A stretch of DNA of 64,000 nt, taken from contig NC_071389.1 in the NCBI RefSeq assembly GCF_022682495.2, positions 7,865,199 through 7,929,198 on the forward strand. The letters run 5' to 3'. This DNA is from Desmodus rotundus. Lineage: Eukaryota; Chordata; Mammalia; Chiroptera; Phyllostomidae. How positions within the stretch are numbered: the first letter of the stretch is position 1; each line of letters starts with the position of its first letter. A program made the position numbers and the translations under genes. The notes under the pieces are model-generated. The model saw only the letters and a program-made list of their open reading frames with translations. It was not told the DNA's origin and ran no database searches. Positions 53,026 through 63,680 of this stretch are shown piece by piece.

Positions 53026-54980
53026 CACGAGTGAGTGAGTGAGTGGATGTCTGGCATAGAGAAGACAGTAAATGGAAACTTAGTATCCTCCTCCCCGTCA
53101 TCATCAAGGCACGTGGGTCACTTTTTAGGGAAGTGCTGCAGTGAAGGACCAGTTCCTTCCCTCACTGGTACGGACATGTTACTATAAGCTACCCAGTTAT
53201 TGTCTCTCCTCAGTGGAGAGGCTGGAGCACACAGTGGGTAAGAAATCAGCCTCTGCACCGGCCGGAGCCCAGGCCCATGCCCAGACCCCAGCTGTGTTGC
53301 CGGTGCTGCGGGTTCCGCAGGCCTCAGCTCATTCCTCCCTGGCTGAGTTCTGAACCAGCTCACATCCGCACCAGGACGAGCTCCGCCCCTACCTGTGCCG
53401 AACTCATGGTCAGCACTCAGGGCACACGAGCCCCCATCCTATGAGTGACCACACAGTGTCACCCTTGTTCTGGCCAAACAGCTTAAACATACACTCCTTG
53501 GGGATAAAATGGGGCTGAGATTTTACGTGTTGTTCCTAGGAGGGGAGCTGTGTCATTATTGCATTAAAAAATCTCAGTAGTGTGTGTGCACACGCATGCA
53601 CACATGTATATACGTGTGTTCATGCATGTGTCGGGGGCACACATGCACGTGTATATGCAGTCCTCTGGATCTTCCCCCAGGGTGTCACTTCGATAAAAGA
53701 GGGGTGTCATGCTGCGTGCCGGTCGACATCAGGCTGGGGCTGTGCAGAAAGGCTGGCGTCAGCACCTCACCGTCTCCTGTTGGAGAGGAAAGTGAGGCTC
53801 CCCATTGGTGTCTCACTGGCCGGAGCTGCCCATTGGGGACAGCCGCCTGCAGTGTGGCAGGGCTCAGGTGGCTCCCACCCCGCCCCAGGGGCTCATCCTC
53901 CCAGCAGTGACCTGGTGACAGGCCTTCCTCTCAGATCACCCACCTGCACGGGTCACTGTCAGGCCCCCACGCTCCTGTCCCCGTCACTGGCTACAGCTCT
54001 GTGTCCCCTCTCTTACTCTTACTCGTTAGAAAACAAGCAATAAGAGGAATGGCCTTCAATTTGCTCGAATTTGCATAAAAGATGTAAGTCTTGTACAAAC
54101 TTAAGACTTTCTTACAAGTGACAAGCTATTGGAGACACCTTGGAGGGTTGTGACGTTGAGGTTGGCAGTGCTGCTCTGTGGCACAGATTGATATGGCCAG
54201 CACACAGGAGAAACCAACGTAAAACAGGTTAACATGGGCTCTGTTGGAAAGGGGGCCATTTTATACGGACTTCCCCATAAATTGTCCAAAACTCAGCCCA
54301 AATGCCATAGGGCCCATGCCATTCATTGCATTGCCTCCGTGCTCCCCCGTCTGTCTCCCCCCTGGTGAAATTCAAGATAGCTCATGCCTAGGAACGCGTC
54401 AGACTGTGTTGAAGACGGGAGATATCCCTTCAGTTTACATTTAAGGGAAGGTAGTGCTTTTTCTTGACGAGTTTAGGTTTCTGAGCTATCTCCTCTCTTC
54501 TAACACACACATCATTTTAACGTTCTTTTGTTATATATCTCTCTGTATGTTTTCCCCACTGCTCTTATTTTCATGTAATTCCTCCACAGATTACTTGTAG
54601 TTTGCACACTAAAATGTGGAAAGGTATAAAAGCACACCTGACACGTGGAGCCCATGATATCTGCTTGCTGCTGTTTCTCTGTGCAGATCCCCAGTGTCTG
54701 GAAATGCGTGGAGATGGGGGTCAAGCTCCCCCTTGTTTCATTAAACTTGGGCAGAGGTTCTGACTATGGTAGGAACATGTGTAGAGCATGTCATTGGTTG
54801 CAAATGATAGAGTTCGCAAACAATTTACTCTTTGCCTTTTTAATAAGCTGGAGTAAATTCAAGATTCTCCCTGTCGCTCTTCATCACAAGCACTCCGGTC
54901 TTCTTGTTTTCACCTGTGCCAAAGGGAGAGCAAATTCTATTGTCGACCCAACGTGAGTAGTTGGGATGGCTACAAAGTAT
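53025..54980. other. Intergenic DNA without gene
   Basis: No named repeat or gene apart from the purine-pyrimidine tract. 54050-54290 and 54480-54640 are AT-rich. Confidence 0.4.
53578..53660 (+). repeat. Alternating purine-pyrimidine tract
   Basis: GTGTGTGCACACGCATGCAC with CATGTATATACGTGTG, interrupted only by TCGGGGGCAC, then ACATGCACGTGTATATGC. The alternation suits Z-DNA formation under torsion. Confidence 0.85.
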
Positions 54981-54984
54981 TCAT

Positions 54985-55165
54985 CCTACTCAGCAAATGC
55001 TTATGAGCTCCTGTTGTATGCCAAGCACTGTCTTCAGTTTAGGGCATAAAGGATGGAAGATACAAACATGACCCCTACTTTCTGGGAGCTCAGGACCTGG
55101 TGGAAGAAACAGATAAGGAACGAGACTAAGTAGACAAAATTACAGACTGTGATAAAGCCCTGCAT
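54985..55165 (+). mobile_element. L2-related ancient repeat, left part (interrupted)
   Basis: CAGCAAATGCTTATGAGCTC, GCCAAGCACTGTCTTCAG, CAAACATGACCCCTACTTTC and ACAGACTGTGATAAAGCCCT follow the family at 17205. It is broken by the LTR-like repeat and resumes at 55526. Confidence 0.65.
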
Positions 55166-55525
55166 TTAATCTGTCGCTGCTGAAGGAACATTGCACAACA
55201 AACCACTCCGGAAGCCCAGGGGCTTGCAGGGGCAGGCATTTATTTCCTACTCATGGTCTGCAGGGCCTGTGTGGTCCTGCTGGTCTCAGCTGGGCTTGGC
55301 CTCGGGCCACAGTTCAGGTTCAGGTTTGCCACATGCCACTCATCCTCCTTGGTCAAACGGCACCTCGGAAGAGTTCCCATGGTGAACAGCAGGAGTTCAG
55401 AAAGACGGAGCCGGCCTTCTGGGCATATTGAAAGCTTCTGCTCAGACCACATTTGCTGCAGTTCATAGCCAAAACAAGTCACATGGCCAAGCCCAAGGTC
55501 AGCAGGGCAGGGTGTACAGGAAGAG
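55166..55525. mobile_element. Ancient LTR-like repeat inserted in another repeat
   Basis: GCTGCTGAAGGAACATTGCA, CAACAAACCACTCCGGAAGC, CTGGTCTCAGCTGGGCTTGG, and AAGTCACATGGCCAAGCCC match the family at 40855. It sits between two halves of an L2-related repeat. Confidence 0.6.
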
Positions 55526-55950
55526 AGCAAATACTCACCAAACAACAATCGAGTGTATCACAAGCATTAAGAAGGAAATAACAGTGGTAGGGGGTGAAGA
55601 GGCTCTTTTATGTATCATGGTTAGGAAAGGCCTCTTTGAGGGCAGTTGAAGGACTCTGGAGCTGAGAAGAAAGCTACCCTGTGAAGAGGGGAAATGGCGT
55701 ACTTGGCAGAGACATCCATATAAGCAAAGGTCCTGAGGCAGGAACATACTTGTGATCGTCCTGGGGTAACGGTAGAACTAGTGTGCTTGCAGCATGGTGA
55801 GCAAGGAAGGCGGGAGGTGGGAGAGATTAAGAAGTAGTCCACCACAGGTTCCTAAGGGATTAAGAATTTGGGTTTTATTCCAAGCTCAGTGGGTTTCAGG
55901 CAGTGCAGTGACGTAATCTGATTCGTATTTTCCAAGTGTCCCCATTACTG
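55526..55950 (+). mobile_element. L2-related ancient repeat, right part (interrupted)
   Basis: ATCATGGTTAGGAAAGGCC, GCAAAGGTCCTGAGGCAGG, GGGTTTTATTCCAAGCTCAG, GTGCAGTGACGTAATCTG and CGTATTTTCCAAGTGTCC continue the family from 54985. Confidence 0.65.
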
Positions 55951-57055
55951 CACTGAGGAGCATGGCTTAGAGCTGATGCCCTTGGCCCCTAACATGGCAG
56001 CCGCATCAGTGGAGAGGAGCTGATGGGCTGGCCGTACATGCAGGAGGTTCGAAAGCCGGACATTGCAGCACCCTTTCTTGAGAAACCAGGAAGGATCTCT
56101 CCCACACATGTGTTCGATATTTCATAAAATCGAGGTGCATCGCTGGTGCGCGTCCCTCCTGTGAACACCTCTGTCACGTGGGTTGGGGGAGGGGAAGGTG
56201 GGGAGTCCCTGTGTAACCCGGACGTGGATGTATATATCCTGCTGGAGGCCTGCCCTGCACTGCAAGCTTGTGGCCTCAGAGCCTTGGGAAAGAAGCCACA
56301 TTGCTGCTGTGTCAGAGGCAGCCTTGGGGAGGGTTGATAAGATCCACATGTTGGGACAGCAAAGCTTCAACACGAGAACCTGTGAATGTCTCGGACGGAA
56401 CATTCAGTCTCCCAGCTGAGGCTGGAAGGTTACAACCCTCAGCCCATAGGCCATTCACACAGCTGGGCTTCACCAATGATGGTCACGTGGACGTTCCTAT
56501 CGTGCCCACGTCCTGTTGCATTCGCTATGCCCGCTGATCGGAGGAGTGGGGATAGTGCAAGCTACCGGCCAGAGTCAGTAGAGGGGGGTTCAGTCCCAAG
56601 TGACCGCTGGCCCAATGGCTCTAGAGACACATGGCCCTGCCCCAGACCCACTGAGTCCCCACTCCTTACTCCAGACCCATCAGCTCTGGGAGGACCTCTC
56701 CACCACAGGATGGAGCATGGCCACTCCCTGAGCCAGCCCACCGGGGTGGTGTCGGCACAGCCCTTCGGAGTGGCCGAGCCTGACCCTGCGGGGATCTGTC
56801 TGTTCCCCTGACTCATGTCAGGCTCTGAGCCCCCGCTGTGCTCTTTGACAAGACTGCTCTTCCTGTCGGGAACTTGGCTTGATGCTTCACAGGCCTGTCG
56901 GCAGATGAAGCGAGACAGACGCCAGCAGCAGGAAGCGTGCACTACACACGGCCACCCCTGCGGACCACCACCAGCCTGTTCCTCACAGAAGACGCTGGGC
57001 AGGCAGTTGCCTGGGCCAGGTCCCAGACATGGAGAATCAGTCCAGTGTGAGACAG
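55950..57055. other. GC-rich intergenic DNA, chance open frames
   Basis: A 175-codon minus frame (56562-57089) and a 141-codon plus frame (56386-56811) overlap. Neither resembles a known protein. No named repeat. Confidence 0.4.
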
Positions 57056-57350
57056 GCATTCCTTTCCAAGGCGTTTCCCTTCCTATCATCTGGGTCTCAG
57101 CCGAGATGTCACCTCCACCAAGAGGCCGTCCTTGACTCCTCTTCCTAAGTCAGGACCCCGGTGTCCCTTCCTTCCTATTAGATCACCTTGTTTCCCCTTT
57201 GCTTACTTGTATACTTGTTTATCATCTCTCTCTCTCCCAGTTACACTGTAAGCTTCATGATGATCAGCATCTCCTTCATCACACTACCCTGCTGCCTAGC
57301 ATAGGGTCTGGCACTTGGGCGTGTGATGGATGCACACATAAATGAATGGG
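57055..57350 (+). mobile_element. L2 LINE 3' end
   Basis: TCAGCCGAGATGTCACCTCC, ACCAAGAGGCCGTCCTTGAC, CTTTGCTTACTTGTATACT, GTTACACTGTAAGCTTCATG, GTCTGGCACTTGGGCG and an AAATGAATG end. This is the best-preserved L2 in the window. Confidence 0.9.
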
Positions 57351-58355
57351 GAAAAAATGGGACTGGCACAGAGGAAAACTATGACTATTTCTTATTGATA
57401 ATATCTTTGCCCATTTCAGAACTGACAGGCATCCCCTGAAACTTTTCCAACTCAATGCTATGGTTGTACCAATGATACATTTGAGAGCTGAAGTCTCTTG
57501 AGTCCCAGTAAAGGGTTGGAGAGAGCAGACAGGTCTATAAGGAAATTGTCCCTTATTCTCAAATCAATGCCAACCATACCATAGAAGAAGGTATGGAGTC
57601 TCTCGTCTTCCCCCAGGAAGGACTTGAGAAAGCGAGCCAAGGTCAACAGGCAGGTAAGAACCTCAAGTGTGGGGGGGGGTGGTGGTTCATGAACATTTCC
57701 TCAGAATCCCAAAGAAGACTCGAGACATACAGCAAAGACACTGAAACAGGCGTATTCGCCCAGAGGCTGGGTAGGCGGAATTGGTAACGTTGAAGGAACT
57801 GTGTGAATGGAGCTTAGGCCCCAGGGTCAACCAGGAGTGTCTTAGCTGATCATTCCTGTTGGCCTCCATGCAACCAGGTGCCAATGACATGCATGAGTGT
57901 TCATGTACCATTACCTGGAGTGAGTGAGGGACCACAGCTTTCTCAAAGGGGTCTCTGCTCTCCAGAAAAGGCTAAAGATTGCTACTCATAGGTCCCTTAG
58001 GGAGAAGGTCAAATACGTAATGAGTCTATAGAACCTAAAGGTAAAAATGTATCGGTCACCAAGAATCAGCCCCGCCGTGCCCTGCTGGGCATAGTGAACA
58101 GCTGGAGTTGGTAGGACGTGGTTAGGGTTTGGTGTCAGCTCTGATCTGGAGGGGCTGTGAGTGGTGGCTGTGGTATGGTGGGGGCAGGCAGTGCAAGACA
58201 GTAGCTGTGTCTTTACCCGGGTGCCTTGGGCCTGCACTTCCCAACAAGTTGAGCTCCTCGGAGTACATTTCATTCCAAGTTGTGGACTCGGGATTCTTGG
58301 GACCATAACCCTGCTCAGTGTTTTCAGTGATCAAACATAGGACCCAAAAGGAAGT
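57350..58355. other. Intergenic DNA without gene
   Basis: G-run at 57671-57679. Otherwise no gene or named repeat. Confidence 0.4.
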
Positions 58356-58545
58356 AGATGTTAGTGTTTCCCACAGTGTGGTCTGTGGGCAGCCGCCTTC
58401 ATCAGAATCATCTGGGTAACTTGCTAGAAATGCAGACCCTGGGCTCAGCCCCGAGCGGCTAACTCAGAGACCGTAATAGCGGGTGCAGGAGCCCACACGT
58501 TTCAGGAGCTTCCCACGGTCAGACGTTTAGCATCTCAAATGTTAG
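58355..58545 (+). mobile_element. MER5-type hAT element
   Basis: TTCCCACAGTGTGGTCTGTG, CTTCATCAGAATCATCTGGG, TTGCTAGAAATGCAGACCC and CACACGTTTCAGGAGCTTCC match the MER5A/B order. The terminal inverted repeats are eroded. Confidence 0.82.
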
Positions 58546-59499
58546 CGAGCCCATCTTAGACTCTGCCAAACAGAGACCAAACAGCCTTTGCTTGCCAACT
58601 TCCAGTCTTAATGGTCTTGCCATTTGGAAATCCAAGCATCCACCTACTATGTCCTCTAGTTCCCCGAGGGCGCCCTTCCTTCCTATTGGCATTTCCTCTC
58701 AAAGTGGCGGGAAATGGGCCCAGAAGAACTTGAATTACAGTCTCTGGTGCAAAGAGCTGGTGCAGGAAACTGCCAGGCCGCCGCCACTTGCCAAGAGCTC
58801 GAAGGTTCACTAAGAATATTTGACTGTCGTCTGGCACCTCAACAGGGCACGTTTCTCTGAGGTTCAAAGACTTCAAGGCAAAGGTGTGAAGCTCAGCGTT
58901 TTGCTGAGGACCTGGTCAGGCGACCTTGAGCAAAGGGCTGTCCGGGGCTCAGCCAAACTGACTGTGCAGGATGGCTGCTCGTCTGTGTGATTTCCTACCT
59001 TGGTTTCCGTCTCTCGAGGCCTGGGTCTCTTCAACGAGCTTCAGGGAGCATCTGGAATTTTGGAAGCTTGCTAAACTCACATTCCATTCTGAGCAAGTTC
59101 AGTCCCACCCCCAGCCTCCTGTCAACATTGCTATTTTTCCTTCAGAAGTCCTCCGTAAGGACCGGGACAGTGGATTCTTGTCGGTGATGTCGGTGATCGG
59201 GCAGGCTTCTGGAACCAGCGGGCTTAGAATATATTCCCAGCGGTACAACTGTGTTACATAAAACCCGTGCAGCTCTCGCTTCGGGGGCGTGGGGCATTAC
59301 CACACCACAGTCTCAATGCATGAAATCATTTGCTTTTGCCTTTTCCCTTTTTTCTTGAACAGTGGGCTCGGGTAGAGGCTCCTGCAACTCATAACAGAGA
59401 CGTCAGCTGTGGAAGTTGATGACGCCCTCTAGCACAGTGTCATCTTTCACCAGAATGTTCTTTTTGGAAGCTTTAAGAAGCACAGGGGCTCTGCAGCCA

Positions 59500-59534
<35 letters not shown>

Positions 59535-59750
59535 TAAGAAAGTAGATCTATGGGTCTTTGAAAGAAGGATTAGCATTTTAATAATTAAGAATACACACAG
59601 CTTGGCTCTTCTCTTGTTCTGCGTATTTGCACGCCCCTCATGTTAGACAGGATGGAAGTCGGGCGCCTTTTCGCCAGCCTGCGTCAGCTAAGGCTTTACA
59701 AATTGGAGTGAGTTGCGCCTTTCCCAGCTACAGAGCGTCCAGCTGAGGAA
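58545..59750. other. Intergenic DNA with T29 run
   Basis: A T29 run at 59504-59532 could be the reversed tail of a retroelement whose body I cannot identify. The minus strand at 59421-59440 has a weak CTCF-like core (CTAGAGGGCG). No gene. Confidence 0.4.
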
Positions 59751-60130
59751 AAGACTGCGGTAATCTGTTCCATAACGTACGACCCAGGAAAATTCGTGCT
59801 GGGAGCAGAATCGGCTTCTCTGGTTTGGGAAACAACACGCGAGCTAGGGTATTAACATTGTGGAAGCGATTTGTATCTTGGCATTTATGGATATTTTAGA
59901 GGGCCCGACAACTCCCAGAATTGACTGAAACACTGCAAATGCATATGCAAACTTGAGTTTTAATGGGGAGAGTGTCTATAACTCTTCCCCGAGTATCTGT
60001 GATCCTGGAAAAGAGGAAAAAGCAAACAAAACATTGCATTCAAGGTTAAGTGTGCCTATTTGCCAAACCTGAAAGCAGGCCTCATCCCATGGCAAAATAG
60101 TATGAATTTTAAAGACTGTGGGGGAAATAT
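59750..60130. other. Repeat-free block, candidate conserved element
   Basis: No repeat is visible. It has GGTATTAACATTGTGG, GCATTTATGGATATTTTAG, and overlapping ATGCATATGCAAAC (octamer-like). This is inference only; no coding frame. Confidence 0.3.
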
Positions 60131-60235
60131 CTGAGCTGGAAATTACCCCTGATCATGTAGGACCCAAGGTTGCCTGACTGGAGAATGATGTAAGGGACAA
60201 GAGTCAGCTGTTCTTTTTTTTTTTTTTTTTAATTC
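60130..60235. other. Intergenic DNA with poly-T run
   Basis: A T17 run at 60214-60230 precedes the L2-related fragment. No gene. Confidence 0.45.
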
Positions 60236-60345
60236 ATGAAACTTTCACTGAACATTTGGGCAGCGGGGGCTCTGCTAGGAACCAGAATCCAAAGATGAAT
60301 CAGCCTCAGCTCTCTTTTTAACAGGCTCACAATCTATGGTGAGAG
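60235..60345 (+). mobile_element. L2-related fragment
   Basis: CATGAAACTTTCACTGAACA, GCTCTGCTAGGAACCAGAAT and TAACAGGCTCACAATC resemble the first part of the family at 17205. Only the 5' portion is present. Confidence 0.4.
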
Positions 60346-61630
60346 GCAAGGCATTCCCCCTCAGCTTCCAAAATTACAGCTCACCTGTCTTTGCTCTGCC
60401 ATGGGAAAAAATCCAACCGAACACCTCGGGTTCAGCAGCAAGGTGGCATCCCGGTGTTAACGGGACGGAGGGAGCAGCCCCTGCTGCTTTTGGAAACTGT
60501 GCAAGTGTTCAGAAAATGTGAGCTCTTTCCTCCCTCTGAAAAGCTCACACATCTTGCCCATCTTCTCAGCGGGCCTTCTCCCCATCCGGGGAGGAAACAT
60601 AACAATTTCTGTTTTGAGAGATGAAGTTGCTTGGCTGACTGTCACGGCTCTGGGTGGGACAAAAGCAGACGTTGTGAATGGAGTGTGTAGCTGCGTTTTC
60701 TGGTGGATTGTTCTGGGAAGTATTTAAGTAGAGAACATTAGCACAGCGTGGGCAAAAGTGCTAAGTGGGAAAATTAAATCCCCACATTTCTCCATCGCTG
60801 CAACTGTTCCCCAAGTGGGGCTTTTAAGGGGGATTTGGCAAAGGCCGAAACCTTTCAACACCCCAGCGGGCTCAGACGGTGCATGGACCCCAGCCGAGCT
60901 CCATCTCAATCGGTCACCGCCTTGTGGTCCTTGCCACCCCATCCAACTTGTCAGAGGCTCACAGCCTCTGTGACAGGCCACCAAGAAAGGATTGAGAGGG
61001 GTGATTCAGTCAAAAGGAAGTGAGCTTGGGGTGGAAGGGGCTTTGGTCTCCCTCTTCCAGCCCATTTGGACCTAAGACTGTGCTACTGAAAACCACCTGG
61101 CCCACCCTCGCTATGAAAATAAGCTGCGTTAGGCAACTTCTGGGAAAGAAGGGCCTTGCTCTGTGCCACCATGTGGGCGGGTCCCACCCCACTGACCACA
61201 GCGGAGGGAAACGAGGGTGAGCAGAGTGACTAAGAGCAGCCAATCACAGACCAAGGGATGCTGGGTGAGCTGCTGGGACAGGCTCTCCCAGATAGGGCCT
61301 AGATAGTTGCCAAATTTAGCTCCAAACCAGCAGCAGCTGAAACCTCCTGCTCCACCTACAAATACACCTTCCCAATCGAAGTTCATTCTTTTTGCTTTGT
61401 TGGCATTTGGCCCCTGTGGAGGATTGTGGGTGAAGTTAGCAACATTTGACCTCCATGTCTCTAATTCTTTTTATTTCAGTCAGGGTTATGAGCAAGGGGC
61501 CCAAGCCTGCCACTCGTGCCAAGTAACTTGTTCCCCAGGGTCTGCTCCCCTCACTGAGCTGCACCCCGAAGCACGCAGCAGAAAACAGAATAACAAAGAG
61601 GATTTGATAGGTGGTATCCCGCAAGCCCAT
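60345..61630. other. Intergenic DNA without gene
   Basis: No gene or named repeat. 60590-60850 looks single-copy, with a mixture of AT- and GC-rich segments. Confidence 0.4.
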
Positions 61631-61770
61631 ATGCTGCCAGCTCCTCCATGAAGGCCTCCCTGATCTTCCCACTGACATAAGTCACTTCTTCCACACCTGC
61701 CACCCTGTGCACCTGTCTGACCAAGCACTCTGCACTGTCTGGGCATGACTTGTTCATTCATGTGGGGTCC
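61630..61770 (+). mobile_element. L2 LINE fragment
   Basis: GCTCCTCCATGAAGGCCTCC, CTGATCTTCCCACTGACA, CACCTGCCACCCTGTGC and a GCACTCTGCACTGTCTGGGC segment match the L2 central 3' region. Confidence 0.6.
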
Positions 61771-61894
61771 CCGTTCTGTATTCTCCCACTGCCATGGGAG
61801 ACCCTCAGAAACCAACATGAACATTTGGGTAACTTACAAAGGCTGCCCTGCCCTGATGTTTGGGGTTGCTTTTCCCGTCAGTGATAATCACAGA

Positions 61895-62060
61895 GCTATG
61901 GCGGACACCTCTGTGGTCCAGGCACTCACCTACATCAAGTCACATGCCCACCCCTTGCTACAACCCTCTGCAAGAAGATATTATCATTAGCCACTCTAGT
62001 GTCTGAACTTGAACTCCAGCCTGCTTGACTCCAAAGACTGTGCTGTCGATCCCCAGGGGG
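61895..62060 (-). mobile_element. MIR SINE with internal deletion
   Basis: GTGGTCCAGGCACTCACCTA, GCTACAACCCTCTGCAAG, and AACTTGAACTCCAGCCTGC match antisense MIR, but the middle between 61985 and 62005 is shorter than normal. Confidence 0.65.
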
Positions 62061-62189
62061 CCCTGCCTGTCCTCAGATGCCCATGTTTCCACGGTTGAGT
62101 TGGAAAACAGGCCCTCCATACAAAAAAGCAGTAACATACAGTGGTTAGCCACCAAAGGATGCTGAAGCAGCGGATGTAAGTTCAATGAG

Positions 62190-62955
62190 AAACAGTAGCA
62201 TGTGTGCGGAGTCCCAAAGTATCTTCACCCAAATTATTTTTTAATTCCGAGCGGAGACAAAGTAACTTTACATCAGAGAAATAGGCAGATATGACCTTAC
62301 CCAGGTGATCAAAGCCAACATCATCCGGACTGGGCCAGAAGGATGACTCGTGTCTCCTGTTGTGATGTCCTGTGCAGGACACATCACTCTGGTCTCCCTG
62401 CCAAGAATGCATAGCTCGAATCTAACTATGAGGACGATTAGCAGCATGCTACAAAAAACTGGCTGCATCAGGGAAACGCAAAGGAAGGCTAAGGGGCTGC
62501 TCCACAGTAAAGGGCACAAAAAGCTCCACATTAGAAAGACAACCAAGTCCGATCAATGCTTGCTCTTGAGTTGTATCCTGAACCAGGGCGAAAAGAGCTG
62601 TATCTCACTATTACTGAGATAATGAATGAGATTAGAATACTGCCTATAGATTAGATAACAGTGTTGTAGCAATACTAATTCTCTGATTTCGACATGTACT
62701 GTGATTATATGGGAGAATATTCTTAGGAAATGCACACTATAATAGTTAGGTTTATATGGGCAAAATATCTCCAACCCAATGGTTCAGAGAAACATAACAT
62801 GCCTGTGTATGTAAACTATAGAGAGAGAACAATGAGGAGAGACAAAATCAAGGATAGGGGGATCTGGCTGAAGGCGTATAAGAGTTTCATGTATAATTCC
62901 TGCAACTTTTCTATAATTTTCAAAGTTATATCAAAATTAAAAGTTGTAAAACTTT
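62190..62955 (+). mobile_element. L1M 3' end
   Basis: GAATCTAACTATGAGGACG, GTTGTATCCTGAACCAGGGC, GATTAGATAACAGTGTTGT, GTACTGTGATTATATGGGAG, CTTAGGAAATGCACACTATA, CAATGGTTCAGAGAAACATA and a CAACTTTTCTATAATTTTC end match the classic L1M 3' UTR in order. It has a T/A-rich terminal stretch. Confidence 0.88.
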
Positions 62956-62984
62956 TTAGAGTAGTTATTGAAAATATAGGACCT

Positions 62985-63205
62985 GGAGGTGGACCAGCTG
63001 GTCTTAAACTCTAGATTTGCCAAGTACTTGCTGTGTGACCTTGGGCAAGATACACAACCTCTCTGTGTCTCAGTTTCCTTGTCCACAAAATGGAGCTCTC
63101 GGAGTACTTGTTTTTAGGATTTTCTGACAGTTAAATGAACTAATTCATGTAGATTAAAACCTGATGCTTCAGTAAGGGTTAGCTAAGATTATCAGTAGGT
63201 GTGAA
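62985..63205 (+). mobile_element. MIR SINE, near full length
   Basis: GTGGACCAGCTGGTCTTAAA, CTTGCTGTGTGACCTTGGGC, CTCTGTGTCTCAGTTTCC, ATGAACTAATTCATGTAG and GTAAGGGTTAGCTAAGATTA trace MIR clearly. Confidence 0.9.
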
Positions 63206-63269
63206 GGTCAGCCAAACCGACTTCTTTGGTATTATCCTGATATGTACGGATTCCTGGTTTGTCAGATGG

Positions 63270-63283
63270 TCTCCAGGGGGCGG
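63270..63283 (+). promoter_or_regulatory. Weak CTCF-like motif
   Basis: TCTCCAGGGGGCGG differs from the CTCF core at two of fourteen positions (first and third). It adjoins a repeat-free block. Occupancy is not shown. Confidence 0.3.
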
Positions 63284-63289
63284 TTCTAA

Positions 63290-63540
63290 AGCAAATTGTT
63301 ACTAGATTTGGAGGCTATTTCATCAAACACATGCTGTCCTTGAAGGGCTTGAATGCAGTGTGGTTAACAAGAATTCATGAGAAATTGGCAGCCTGATATT
63401 TTTGGCCCAGTCCAAATGTGTAGATGCTAATTAAGTTTCTGCATTTTTCCCAGAGCAATGCCACCTGTGGGTTTGCCTGATTTATGTACTTATTTTTATC
63501 AATGTCAGCTATCTTAAAGCTGTAGGAACCTAAGAAAAAT
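63290..63540. other. Repeat-free block, candidate conserved element
   Basis: About 250 bases with ATGCTAATTAAGTTTCTG, CCATTTG-like and CAGCTATCTTAAAGC motifs and no repeat. It reads like conserved regulatory sequence, but no alignment was possible. Confidence 0.35.
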
Positions 63541-63680
63541 AACTAGAATTTAAAAAAGAAAAGAAAAGAAATGGGTTCTCCCCAAGCTGTGACAGGGTGG
63601 GTCCTTTGAAAAAATGATGGTTAGATTTTTGTGATAGTCCCATCATTTGTCTGAAACTCTGATTTTAAGTCAGAGAATTT
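63540..63680. other. A-rich low-complexity stretch
   Basis: AAAAAAGAAAAGAAAAGAAA at about 63551-63570. No gene. Confidence 0.5.

Noticed and set aside
56562..57089. 175-codon minus-strand frame overlapping a 141-codon plus-strand frame
   Set aside because: GC-rich composition yields long chance frames on both strands. No domain or splice context.
59421..59440. Minus-strand CTCF-like motif
   Set aside because: The core CTAGAGGGCG matches, but the flanking positions disagree at several bases.
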